From Spongiihabitans sp963422685 (GTDB taxonomy: Bacteria > Pseudomonadota > Gammaproteobacteria > Arenicellales > Poriferihabitantaceae): a DNA stretch of 64,000 bases. The translations under genes were made by a program, and so were the position numbers. The stretch spans positions 1,612,001 to 1,676,000 of the forward strand of contig OY730442.1 in assembly GCA_963422685.1 (NCBI GenBank), in the 5' to 3' direction. Of this stretch, positions 18,794 to 27,294 are shown one piece after another (within the stretch, counting starts at the first letter, position 1; each line of letters opens with the position of its first letter). A model generated the notes under the pieces. The model saw nothing but the letters and a program-made list of their open reading frames with translations. It had not been told where the DNA came from and did not search any database.

Positions 18794-19747
18794 ATGGTAT
18801 CACCTGAAAATCTGGCAGTATTTACCGGAAACGCAAATCCAGAACTGGCAGCAGAGGTTGTACAGTCCTTGGGAATCCCTCTGGGTAAGGCGGTGGTCGG
18901 GACGTTTAGTGATGGTGAAATTAACGTTGAAGTAATGGAAAATGTCCGCGGTCGGGACGTATTTATTGTTCAGTCGACCTGCGCACCCGGCAACCATAAC
19001 CTGATGGAATTGCTGGTCATGATCGACGCGGTCAAGCGCTCGTCCGCAGGCCGTATTACCGCGGTCATCCCCTACTTCGGCTATGCACGCCAGGACCGTC
19101 GGCCGCGTACCGCACGGGTTGCCATCTCGGCCAAACTGGTGGCGGAAATGATAGGGGTTGCTGGCGCTGACCGGGTTTTGACCATGGATTTACATGCGGA
19201 TCAAATTCAGGGATTTTTTGATATTCCGACAGATAATATTTATGGTTCGCCGGTATTGATGGGTGAGCTATGGCGCAGGCGGCTACCCGATCCAGTCATT
19301 GTTTCGCCGGATGTGGGCGGGGTCGTGCGTGCGCGGGCCATGGCCAAACAACTGGAAACTAACCTCGCCATCATCGACAAACGCCGCCCAAAAGCCAATG
19401 AAGCCAAAGTGATGCACATCATCGGCGATGTATCGAATCACTCGTGTATTCTTATCGATGATATGGTGGACACTGCAAACACACTTTGTCAGGCGGCCCG
19501 CGCCTTGAAAGAACATGGTGCGGTCAGGGTGCTGGCGAGCTGCACTCATGCCGTACTGTCAGGCGGAGCCGTCATGCGAATCAATGATTCGGAAATTGAC
19601 GAATTGCTGGTTACCAATTCCATTCCATTACAGGAAAATGCTAAAAATTGTCCTAAAATCAAGCAATTAAGTGTGGCAGAGCTATTAGCCGAATCTATCC
19701 GCCGAGTAGCCACGGGAGAGTCCATCAGCAACCTGTTTATCGATTAA
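18794..19747 (+). CDS. prs: Ribose-phosphate pyrophosphokinase
   Basis: Makes PRPP from ribose 5-phosphate and ATP for nucleotide, His and Trp synthesis. About 317 residues. FSDGEINVEVMENVRGRDVF near 40, the flexible catalytic loop PYFGYARQDRRPRTARVAIS near 95-115, TMDLHADQIQGFF near 130 and the PRPP-binding loop CILIDDMVDTANTL near 217 are all intact. I chose ATG at 18794 over an in-frame TTG four codons upstream. Followed 17 nt later by rplY. Confidence 0.96.
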   Translation: MVSPENLAVFTGNANPELAAEVVQSLGIPLGKAVVGTFSDGEINVEVMENVRGRDVFIVQSTCAPGNHNLMELLVMIDAVKRSSAGRITAVIPYFGYARQDRRPRTARVAISAKLVAEMIGVAGADRVLTMDLHADQIQGFFDIPTDNIYGSPVLMGELWRRRLPDPVIVSPDVGGVVRARAMAKQLETNLAIIDKRRPKANEAKVMHIIGDVSNHSCILIDDMVDTANTLCQAARALKEHGAVRVLASCTHAVLSGGAVMRINDSEIDELLVTNSIPLQENAKNCPKIKQLSVAELLAESIRRVATGESISNLFID

Positions 19748-19764
19748 CAAAGTCAGAGTAAAAA

Positions 19765-20445
19765 ATGTCAAACCAATTTGAACTGATCGCCAGAATTCGC
19801 GCCCGCTCGGGCACCAACTTGGTGAGACGATTACGCCGTGAAGGCGATGTCCCGGCGGTTATATACGGCGGAGGAAAGGCCAATGTCCATATCGCAATCA
19901 ACCACGACGTGTTGTTCCACAGCCTGGAAAAAGAAGAATTCCATTCTGCGATTATTGTTATCAACACGGATGGTAACCGAGAACAGGCGATTCTGCGCGA
20001 CGTTCAGCGCCATCCGCACAAAATCAATATCATGCACGCCGACTTCCAGCGGGTAGACCAGAGCAGGACCTTGACCATGTCGCTGCCCGTGCATTTTATC
20101 GGCGAAGAAGAATGCGTCGGCGTGAAAATCGGCCAGGGCATCATCTCGCATTTGATTAACCACGTTGAAGTAGTCTGTCTGCCGCAGGATTTTCCAGAGA
20201 CTATCGAACTGGATATCAGCCATCTGGGATTGAACGAGTCGCTACACCTGTCGGATATCAAACTGCCCGAAGGCGTCAACATCACGACGTTGATGCACGG
20301 TGACAGCGATGAATACGACTACGCCGTAGTATCGGTATCGCCTCCACGGATTGAAACGGTGCCTGAAGATGGCGGTGAACCCGATGCGGAAATGGTCGGG
20401 GGCGAATCCAGACCAGGCGCCGCCGCAGCCTCTGGCGGCGAATAA
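19765..20445 (+). CDS. rplY: 50S ribosomal protein L25 (CTC/TL5 type)
   Basis: Binds 5S rRNA in the large ribosomal subunit. 226 residues, the long form: an N-terminal L25 domain (LIARIRARSGTNLVRRLRREGDVPAVIYGGG) followed by the C-terminal TL5-type beta domain (about 95-190) and an acidic, Gly/Ala-rich tail. The order prs-rplY-pth-ychF is highly conserved in proteobacteria and supports the assignment. Confidence 0.95.
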   Translation: MSNQFELIARIRARSGTNLVRRLRREGDVPAVIYGGGKANVHIAINHDVLFHSLEKEEFHSAIIVINTDGNREQAILRDVQRHPHKINIMHADFQRVDQSRTLTMSLPVHFIGEEECVGVKIGQGIISHLINHVEVVCLPQDFPETIELDISHLGLNESLHLSDIKLPEGVNITTLMHGDSDEYDYAVVSVSPPRIETVPEDGGEPDAEMVGGESRPGAAAASGGE

Positions 20446-20525
20446 TTGAACGATGGCTGACCGCCCCGTGATTTCAAAGCGTAAAATATTTTAATGTAGT
20501 GCCGGGTCAATCTGCGCCGGTTAAT

Positions 20526-21161
20526 GTGAGCGAAGCAGGAATTGCCCTGATCGCCGGGCTGGGAAATCCTGGAGAACGATATACCAAAACCCGACATAAT
20601 GTCGGGTTTTGGTATATGGCGCGGTTACAAAATCAATTCGGCGTCAATTTTTCCGTGGAAAAAAAATTCAGGGCGAAAACTGGCCGCTTTGATTTGCATG
20701 GTCAGGACATACGGGTAATGATGCCCAATACGTTTATGAATCGCAGCGGCGAATCCGTGTCGCCGATGGCCGCGTTTTATCGAATCAAACCATCCCGGGT
20801 GCTGATAATCCACGACGAACTGGATTTGCCGCCCGGTACGGCCCGATTGAAATTCGGTGGCGGGCACGGTGGGCACAATGGCTTGAGAAACATCGCTTGC
20901 AGACTTGGAACCCCCGGGTTTATGCGATTACGTATTGGTATTGGTCATCCGGGTGCCCATCGCGATGTTTCCGGTTTTGTACTCAACACCCCCCCGTCAA
21001 GCGAACGACAGTTGATCGAGGACGCCATTGAAAAATCAATCATGGTTTTGCCGGATGTGGTATCGGGTGACTTCCAAAAAGCGATGAATAAATTACACAC
21101 CGGATCGGTAAATGAGCACGGCCAAAATAGCCGGCGCGGGAAAAGTATAAATGGCGATTAA
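20526..21161 (+). CDS. pth: Peptidyl-tRNA hydrolase
   Basis: Recycles peptidyl-tRNAs that drop off the ribosome. About 211 residues. GLGNPGERYTKTRHNVGFWY holds the catalytic His and conserved Asn; MPNTFMNRSGESV, IHDELDLPPGTARLKFGGG and GGHNGLRNI follow. The start is not an ATG: GTG at 20526 (SEAGIALIAGLGNPG) fits the family length; another in-frame GTG lies at 20499. The DNA coding for the active-site His region forms a perfect 39-nt palindrome. The end overlaps the ychF start by 11 nt. Confidence 0.94.
   Translation: MSEAGIALIAGLGNPGERYTKTRHNVGFWYMARLQNQFGVNFSVEKKFRAKTGRFDLHGQDIRVMMPNTFMNRSGESVSPMAAFYRIKPSRVLIIHDELDLPPGTARLKFGGGHGGHNGLRNIACRLGTPGFMRLRIGIGHPGAHRDVSGFVLNTPPSSERQLIEDAIEKSIMVLPDVVSGDFQKAMNKLHTGSVNEHGQNSRRGKSINGD
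20579..20617. repeat. 39-nt perfect palindrome inside pth
   Basis: Left arm 20579-20597 (ATATACCAAAACCCGACAT) is the exact reverse complement of right arm 20599-20617, with one unpaired base at 20598. It codes for the conserved residues YTKTRHNVGFWYM of peptidyl-tRNA hydrolase. In mRNA it would fold into a 17-18 bp hairpin about 55 nt after the start codon. Confidence 0.9.
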
Positions 21162-22245
21162 GTGTGGAATCATCGGCTTGCCCAACGTGGGCAAATCCAC
21201 TTTGTTTAACGCGCTCACCCGCTCAAGCGCCGCGCACGCCGCAAACTATGCGTTTTGTACCATTGAGCCCAATGTGGGCATGGTCGAGGTGCCCGACCCG
21301 CGTTTGCCTAATCTGGCTGAGATAGCCCAATCGCAAAAAACCATTCCGGCCACCGTTGAATTTGTCGATATCGCTGGACTGGTTGCGGGCGCCTCCAGAG
21401 GCGAAGGCCTGGGCAACCGGTTTCTGGCCCGTATACGCGAAGTGGATGCAATCGCCCATGTGGTGCGCGGGTTTGAAGATGAGAGTATTGTCCACGTATC
21501 GAATCGCATTGACCCGGCCGCAGATATTGAAACGGTCAACACCGAGTTGATGCTGGCGGATATGGAAACCGTGGAGAAATCAATTCAACGGGCGGAAAAG
21601 GCCGGCAAATCCGGCGATAAGGCACAAATCACATTAAAGGGATTGCTGGAAAAAGTGCAAAGCCATCTCGATGGCGGCAACCCACTCAATACGCTGGATA
21701 CCGGCAAAGATGAAGCAGCCCTGCTCAAACCGCTGTGCCTTTTAACGATTAAACCCACGTTGTACGTCGCTAACGTGAGCGAAGATGGTTTCGATAATAA
21801 TCTGCACCTCGACAAAATAAACCGGATTGCTGCACGAGAATCCGCCCGGGCGGTGGCAATATGCGCCTCGACCGAACACGCGCTTGCGGAGCTCGGCGAA
21901 GCAGACGCTGGGGTATTTTTACAGGAAATGGGATTGGCGGAAGCTGGCCTCATCCGCGTGATCCGCGCCAGCTATTCATTACTTGGATTACAAACCTTTT
22001 TTACGGTGGGTCCCAAAGAGGCCAGGGCATGGACGGTCAAAGTCGGCGCCACCGCACCCCAGGCCGCAGGGGTTATTCACAGCGATTTTGAGCGGGGATT
22101 TATCTGTGCTGAAACCATCAGCTATGATGATTTCATCCAGTGCAATGGCGAACAGGGCGCGAAAGAATGCGGGCGGCTCCGTCTGGAAGGCAAAGAATAT
22201 ATTATTCAGGATGGCGATGTGGTGCATTTTCGTTTCAACCTTTGA
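21151..22245 (+). CDS. ychF: Redox-regulated ATPase/GTPase YchF
   Basis: OBG-family P-loop protein that binds ATP and associates with ribosomes. 364 residues, standard length. G1 motif GLPNVGKSTLFNALT at residue 8, G3 region DIAGLVAGASRGEGLGNRFL near 69, a coiled-coil segment around 130-170, and the C-terminal TGS domain (LQTFFTVGPKEARAWTV, SDFERGFICAETISYDDF). It overlaps pth by 11 nt, suggesting coupled translation. Confidence 0.96.
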   Translation: MAIKCGIIGLPNVGKSTLFNALTRSSAAHAANYAFCTIEPNVGMVEVPDPRLPNLAEIAQSQKTIPATVEFVDIAGLVAGASRGEGLGNRFLARIREVDAIAHVVRGFEDESIVHVSNRIDPAADIETVNTELMLADMETVEKSIQRAEKAGKSGDKAQITLKGLLEKVQSHLDGGNPLNTLDTGKDEAALLKPLCLLTIKPTLYVANVSEDGFDNNLHLDKINRIAARESARAVAICASTEHALAELGEADAGVFLQEMGLAEAGLIRVIRASYSLLGLQTFFTVGPKEARAWTVKVGATAPQAAGVIHSDFERGFICAETISYDDFIQCNGEQGAKECGRLRLEGKEYIIQDGDVVHFRFNL

Positions 22246-22343
22246 GCATAATCGTCCGCATTCATTAAACCGCAGGGTCGGGAAAAATCATTTCTCTGAG
22301 CTACGAAAAAATCGAAACCGCGCTGGATGAATATCTCGACCCG

Positions 22344-24413
22344 GTGCTTTCAACCCGGCGCACCGCCGAAGAACCGGCCCGGGGGCTGACCACGCTGCCC
22401 CTGGCCCAGCAGGAGTTTGCGCTGCACTGGACAGACGTGGTGCGCAAATCCAACGCTGAAATGGCGTATCAGTTTGTCAGTCGCGTCCCCCTGGCGCTCA
22501 AACTCATGGATATCGAAGGAACCCGGCGATGGCTGCTTCACGCCATGGATATTTATGACAAGGAAGGTCTGTATCCGGGCAGCGCCGCTCTGGAAAACAT
22601 CGAACAGTTTGCCAGGGAATATCGTTTAAGCCATATCACCGTAACCCTCGATCAGGTTCGCGCCATCCTGGAAACGATCATCTGCGGCCTGACCGGGCGC
22701 AATTTGAAGATTGAGTCCGGCCGCCGCATTTTTACCGATACCGAGACGCTTTACTTGCCGGCCGCGATTAACCGATTCGATGAGCGCGAGAAAAATTACC
22801 AGCTCTATAAGGTGACCGCGATTCATTTATGGGCGCAAACGTGGTTTGGTACGTTCAAACGCCCCGCCCCGGATGCGCCGCACCTGAGCGAGATTATGGC
22901 TGATTTTCCGGACAGCGGGCGTGCGCTTGAATTGTTTAACCTGCTGGAAACCATTCGCTTGAACGCCTGTATTCACCGCGAACTTCCCGGTCTTGGCCGG
23001 GAAATGCTGACGCTGCACACTGTGGCGCCCGTCGAAGATGCCACCTGGAAGATGTATATCGATCTGCTTGAGGCGCCGAATGCCACCGTGGCGGCAACGT
23101 TGCAGGCGACCACCAGGCTGTATGAATTGCAAATGCCCTGGCCGGATAGCTTCCTGTACCAGGGAGGACTCAATTTAAATGCTGCGGAACTGACCATAGA
23201 GCAGCGTATCGAGCAGGAAAAAATGCAGATGCAAATGTCATTGAGAGACATGCTGAGCGAGATTTTGCAATCCCCATCCGGGCCAGGCGACCAGCCACAA
23301 CTCGATCAGGGTGAATCGAATCTGGCGGTGCGTCAGGATGAGAACGGAGCGGTGCAAATGACCATGGACGGCGCGCCAGTGTCCCTGCCCCCGGATGTAG
23401 AGAATCTGTTGTCTTCCATGCTTCAGGACCTGGATAATATTCCTGAGGACTGGCTGGTGCCCGCCGGGGACGGCGCATATTCCCCACAGCGCGACGACCA
23501 GCACAAAACTGAAGATGTCTGGAAAGGAACCTACCATGAAGACGGCGCATTTTTATACGACGAATGGGACTGTCGCCGTCAAACCTACCGCAAAAACTGG
23601 TGCGTATTGCGAGAGATGACCACCCACCCCATCCATGACGAATTTCCGCAAAATACGCTTGAGCGACACGCCCATCTGGTTGACGATATACGCAGGCACT
23701 TTGCAGCACTGCGTGGCGAAGACCGGATACTCAAAGCCCAGCCTCTCGGCGACAACATTGACCTGGATGCGCTGGTTACCGCTTATGCCGACATGCAGAC
23801 CGGGGTTGAGATGAGCGATCGGGTGTATAGCCAGATGCGCAAGCAGGACCGCGATCTGGCGGTTGTTTTTATGGTCGATGTCAGCGGATCGACCAAAGGC
23901 TGGATCAATGATGCGGAAAGGGAAAGCCTGATTTTGTTGTGCCAGGCGCTGGAAATACTCGGCGACCAATATGCGATTTACGGCTTTTCAGGCATGACCC
24001 GTAATCGATGCGAAGTTTACAAGATCAAGACCTTTGCGCAGCCCTATGACAAAGACGTGCGCGCACGAATAAGCGGCCTCAGACCACAAGACTATACCCG
24101 CATGGGCGTGACCATACGGCATCTGACTAAAATCCTGAACGAAGTTGAAGCCCGAACCCGCATTCTGATTACCCTTTCCGATGGCAAACCCGACGATTAT
24201 GACGGTTACCGCGGCGAATACGGCATAGAAGACACACGCCAGGCATTACTCGAAGCGCGCCACACCGGCATTCATCCATTCTGCATTACCATCGATACGG
24301 CGGCAGAGGATTATCTTCCCCACATGTACGGCCATGCCAGTTTTGTCGTGGTGGATGCGGTGCGCAAACTGCCGCTTAAAGTTGCGGATATCTATCGAAA
24401 ACTGACAACCTGA
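22344..24413 (+). CDS. VWA-domain protein, NorD/CbbO-like
   Basis: Large von Willebrand A protein of the NorD/CbbO type. In characterised relatives it pairs with a MoxR-family AAA+ ATPase (NorQ, CbbQ) to insert metals or activate enzymes such as NO reductase or Rubisco; no such partner is in the window. 689 residues from GTG: helical N-terminal half, an acidic/Gln-rich middle (about 275-395), and a C-terminal VWA domain with a complete MIDAS motif (FMVDVSGST near 512, plus TRMGVTIRH and LSDGKPDDYDGY). The frame is open upstream to 22269 and codes for ISLSYEKIETALDEYLDPVL from 22290, with a GGGA site 6 nt before an ATT codon, so the real start may be a rare ATT or ATC. Confidence 0.85.
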   Translation: MLSTRRTAEEPARGLTTLPLAQQEFALHWTDVVRKSNAEMAYQFVSRVPLALKLMDIEGTRRWLLHAMDIYDKEGLYPGSAALENIEQFAREYRLSHITVTLDQVRAILETIICGLTGRNLKIESGRRIFTDTETLYLPAAINRFDEREKNYQLYKVTAIHLWAQTWFGTFKRPAPDAPHLSEIMADFPDSGRALELFNLLETIRLNACIHRELPGLGREMLTLHTVAPVEDATWKMYIDLLEAPNATVAATLQATTRLYELQMPWPDSFLYQGGLNLNAAELTIEQRIEQEKMQMQMSLRDMLSEILQSPSGPGDQPQLDQGESNLAVRQDENGAVQMTMDGAPVSLPPDVENLLSSMLQDLDNIPEDWLVPAGDGAYSPQRDDQHKTEDVWKGTYHEDGAFLYDEWDCRRQTYRKNWCVLREMTTHPIHDEFPQNTLERHAHLVDDIRRHFAALRGEDRILKAQPLGDNIDLDALVTAYADMQTGVEMSDRVYSQMRKQDRDLAVVFMVDVSGSTKGWINDAERESLILLCQALEILGDQYAIYGFSGMTRNRCEVYKIKTFAQPYDKDVRARISGLRPQDYTRMGVTIRHLTKILNEVEARTRILITLSDGKPDDYDGYRGEYGIEDTRQALLEARHTGIHPFCITIDTAAEDYLPHMYGHASFVVVDAVRKLPLKVADIYRKLTT

Positions 24414-24559
24414 GTGGCGGGGTTGAGCCACCGTCCGTTATCTTTGGAAGTTGTCAATCAGAACTGCCATGCTGGAAATTTAAGCCTTGTCAAAACCGTA
24501 ACCCGGGTAGAAGATATGCGGAAATTATCCATAAATACCACGATGAGAATCGGCAGATA

Positions 24560-25435
24560 ATGAGAATCAGCAGAGCAAATGGCGTATTCGGTGTTGAGTT
24601 TTATGACGTGGATGTGAGCGTAATCAGCGAGGATGAACTGAATCAGGCCAGGGCGGCGCAGAACGAACACGGCGTAATATTTTTTCGGGACCAGCGGCTT
24701 TCTCCTGAACAGCACCTGGAGTTCGCCCGACGCTGGGGAGAAATTGTCGTCAATCGCTTCTTTGAACGAGTCGAAGGGTTTGAGCAGATCGCCATGGTGC
24801 GAAAAGAACCCAGGCACAAAACAGCCGTTGGCGAAGAATGGCATACCGATCATTCCTACGACCAGGTCCCCGCCAAGGGCTCAATATTATATGCAAGACA
24901 AGTTCCAGGCACAGGCGGCGAAACATTATTCGCCAACATGTATCTTGCCTATGACTCACTTATCGATAGCCTGAAGAAAACACTATCCAGCCTGAACGCC
25001 GTCCATTCCAGCAAACACGTTTTCAGCAAATCTGCCATAGAGGAACACTATGGGCAGGAAGAACGCTATCATAATCATGAACTTGCCACCCAGGACAGCA
25101 TCCACCCCATAGTTATCGTCCATCCAGACAGCGGCAAAAAGGCGCTGTATGTAAACCCCACGTTTACAGTGCAAATCCAGGGCTGGACTGTAGACGAATC
25201 CAGACCGCTGCTGGATTATTTATACCAGCACGCAATCAAACCCGCTCATGTAATGGAGTTTAAATGGGAAAAAGACAGCATCGCTTTCTGGGACAATCGG
25301 GCTACCTGGCATCGAGCCAAAAATAATTACCCGACGGAAACCAGAATCATGCATCGCGTTACCATACAGGGGAGTCCTATAAAAGGCTGCGGCGCAAAAG
25401 AAAATGCCGATGGCGCTGAGGCTGACTTGAATTGA
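24560..25435 (+). CDS. TauD/TfdA family Fe(II)/2-oxoglutarate dioxygenase
   Basis: Predicted non-heme iron oxygenase; family members hydroxylate taurine, 2,4-D and other small substrates. 291 residues. The iron-binding HxD is in GEEWHTDHSYDQVPAKGS near residue 95, the distal His in AFWDNRATWHRAKNNYP near 250, and the 2-oxoglutarate-binding Arg in TRIMHRVTIQG near 265. No sulfonate transporter genes adjoin it, so the substrate is unknown. It is the last ordinary gene before the six-gene island. Confidence 0.88.
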   Translation: MRISRANGVFGVEFYDVDVSVISEDELNQARAAQNEHGVIFFRDQRLSPEQHLEFARRWGEIVVNRFFERVEGFEQIAMVRKEPRHKTAVGEEWHTDHSYDQVPAKGSILYARQVPGTGGETLFANMYLAYDSLIDSLKKTLSSLNAVHSSKHVFSKSAIEEHYGQEERYHNHELATQDSIHPIVIVHPDSGKKALYVNPTFTVQIQGWTVDESRPLLDYLYQHAIKPAHVMEFKWEKDSIAFWDNRATWHRAKNNYPTETRIMHRVTIQGSPIKGCGAKENADGAEADLN

Positions 25436-25826
25436 CCGCCTGAGGGTCTACTGGTATGGTTGTTATGGTGTTTATCAGCATCCTGGTTCTGCTGAGAGGA
25501 TGGCAGATACAGCTTCCAGTGAGCCAAATCCTGTTATCCCGCTATTGACCTTCTTAATCCAGGGAACTAAAGAGAAAAGGCCTACTCGGTAGAGTAAAAT
25601 TGATTTTTCTTTCTGGATTTACATTGTGAATCGCGGTGCAAATTAATAGACTGGAATGAAAAGTAAATTTAGACTGAATGTTGCGTGACTGGTTATTCCA
25701 GAAAATGACTATACCATCGCTGAATTCAACGGTTACGCATCTAAAAGTAAGTTGAGATATAAGCCGCATGAATTCAAAACGAATGAACGAAGAGCATTAT
25801 AATCACAAACCAAAACAGGAAAAGCC
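25436..25826. other. Leader region of the six-gene module
   Basis: 391 nt without a gene, clearly more A/T-rich than the region to its left. It probably marks the left edge of an inserted segment; no direct repeats or tRNA that would define an attachment site are visible. Confidence 0.5.
25798..25803 (+). promoter_or_regulatory. Candidate -10 box for the ParB/SNF2/radical SAM operon
   Basis: A perfect TATAAT at 25798-25803, with only a weak -35 (TTCAAA at 25773-25778, 19-nt spacer). Transcription would begin about 15-20 nt before the ATG at 25827, which has an AGGA ribosome site at 25817-25820. It is the only promoter-like site seen before the six genes, consistent with one transcript. Confidence 0.4.
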
Positions 25827-26864
25827 ATGAAAGACGAATATGAGTTTTTAGACGTTACTGAAATAGAGTTTGACAAGGAAAATCCGCGTATTAAAAAGGC
25901 GCTTGAAAAATACGGAGGAGATAATATTACCGCTGAACGGATACATTTCGCCCTGCGTTCGGCCTGTGATGATTCAAATTCGACCTCTTCGTTTTCACGA
26001 CTAAAAGATTCTATCCATGCCAATGGTGGTATTACGCAACCAATTGTTGTGGTCATTCAAGGTGGTAAAAAAATCTGCATTGACGGCAATACGCGGCTCG
26101 CTATTTATCAGGATTTTTTAGAGCAGGGAACGACAGATAAGTGGGCGAAAATTCGTGCTTTAGTGATGCACGACGCACAACAGCGCGATATCGAAACCAT
26201 CCGTGTTTCTGCTCATCTGGTTGGCCCAAGACCTTGGCCCGCCTATGAGAAGGCACGCTATCTACATTATCTCTACCATACCGAATTTATGGGATTTGAA
26301 GAGATGATAGCGCTTTGTGGGGGAAATCGACAAGATATTGAGCGCCAAATTTCGGCTTATAAAGACATGAATGAGTATTATCGTGATGTTGTTGATGATA
26401 CGGCATTTCACATTGATCGATTTAGCGGTTTTGTAGAACTGCAAAAACCACAGGTGCAACAGGCGATCTTTAAAGCAGGTTTTACATTAGATAATTTTGG
26501 AAAATGGATAAAAGATGGCAACATTCGCCGGTTGGCTGATGTGCGACAAATACCTAAAGTACTTCAAGACCAGGAAGCAACCAATATTTTTGTAAGCGGT
26601 GGGGTAGGGTCAATTGAGAGCGCGATAAACCGTATTGACCGAAAAGCCGAAGCTGAATTGGACCCCGCCAGAAAAAAACTAAACCTTGAAGACGCACCTA
26701 TAGACATGCTGGCAAAAACACTTGCTGGAAAAATTGAAAACATGCCATTTTCATACCTCAAAGCACTTCAACAGGGGAAAAGCGACACAGACATTGAAGC
26801 AGTTCGTATTTTCGAAGACTTGGTGGACCGGCTAGGCGAGCTTTTAGAGAGTGTCAGAAAGTAG
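25827..26864 (+). CDS. ParB-like N-terminal domain protein (module gene 1)
   Basis: 345 residues. The N-terminal part carries the ParB/sulfiredoxin-fold marks: EFDKENPRI at residues 14-22, a stretch GGITQPIVVVIQGGKKICID at 67-86 and GNTRLAIY at 87-94 in place of the classical GxRR loop. PRPWPAYEKARYLHYLYHTE (about 132-151) and a helical HTH-like region follow. This fold binds CTP in true ParB but is also used by DndB/DpdB-type proteins of DNA-modification systems. No ParA gene adjoins it, so a plasmid-partition role is unlikely. It is a paralogue of the fourth gene of the module. It overlaps the next gene by 14 nt. Confidence 0.75.
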   Translation: MKDEYEFLDVTEIEFDKENPRIKKALEKYGGDNITAERIHFALRSACDDSNSTSSFSRLKDSIHANGGITQPIVVVIQGGKKICIDGNTRLAIYQDFLEQGTTDKWAKIRALVMHDAQQRDIETIRVSAHLVGPRPWPAYEKARYLHYLYHTEFMGFEEMIALCGGNRQDIERQISAYKDMNEYYRDVVDDTAFHIDRFSGFVELQKPQVQQAIFKAGFTLDNFGKWIKDGNIRRLADVRQIPKVLQDQEATNIFVSGGVGSIESAINRIDRKAEAELDPARKKLNLEDAPIDMLAKTLAGKIENMPFSYLKALQQGKSDTDIEAVRIFEDLVDRLGELLESVRK

Positions 26865-27294
26865 CGAGCATCGCGCTATGGTGATGCTGATGGCACGTCA
26901 GTTACAGGCACAATATCACGATATCCTGGTAGAAACGGATTTACAAACAACACCTGGTCAACCTGTGCCCCCGATTATTGACGGGTATAGACCCGATATT
27001 TACGCATATAACGGAGTAAATAATTTTTACTTGATTGGTGAAGCCAAGACCAGGACTGGTCTGAATCTCGAGCATACGTATATCCAAATCAGTTCTTTTG
27101 CTTGTTACCTGGAAGCCAAACATCAAGGCACTTTTGTCTTGGGCATTTGTGGAGAAAAAGCAGATAGCGCGAAAACATTACTGCGGTTTTTGCGTAAGAA
27201 ATTAAGTTTGACGAAGACAATCCTTCGGGTATTTGATGGCTGCGATTATTGGGAGCTTGATAAAACGGATGGGGTGCAATGGCATTTAAGCTAA
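26851..27294 (+). CDS. PD-(D/E)XK nuclease-like protein (module gene 2)
   Basis: 147 residues, GTG start overlapping gene 1. The pattern GYRPDIYAYNGVNNFYLIGE followed by AKT gives Asp49, Glu64 and Lys66, the core D-(X)n-ExK of restriction-endonuclease-like folds, with Glu6 as the possible helix-1 acid. The order of beta strands and the following helix (THIQISSFACYLE-like region near 78-90) also fits. It may be the DNA-cleaving effector of the module or a nickase/VRR-like helper; no family name can be given. It overlaps the SNF2 gene by 16 nt, implying tight co-expression. Confidence 0.72.
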   Translation: MSESSEHRAMVMLMARQLQAQYHDILVETDLQTTPGQPVPPIIDGYRPDIYAYNGVNNFYLIGEAKTRTGLNLEHTYIQISSFACYLEAKHQGTFVLGICGEKADSAKTLLRFLRKKLSLTKTILRVFDGCDYWELDKTDGVQWHLS

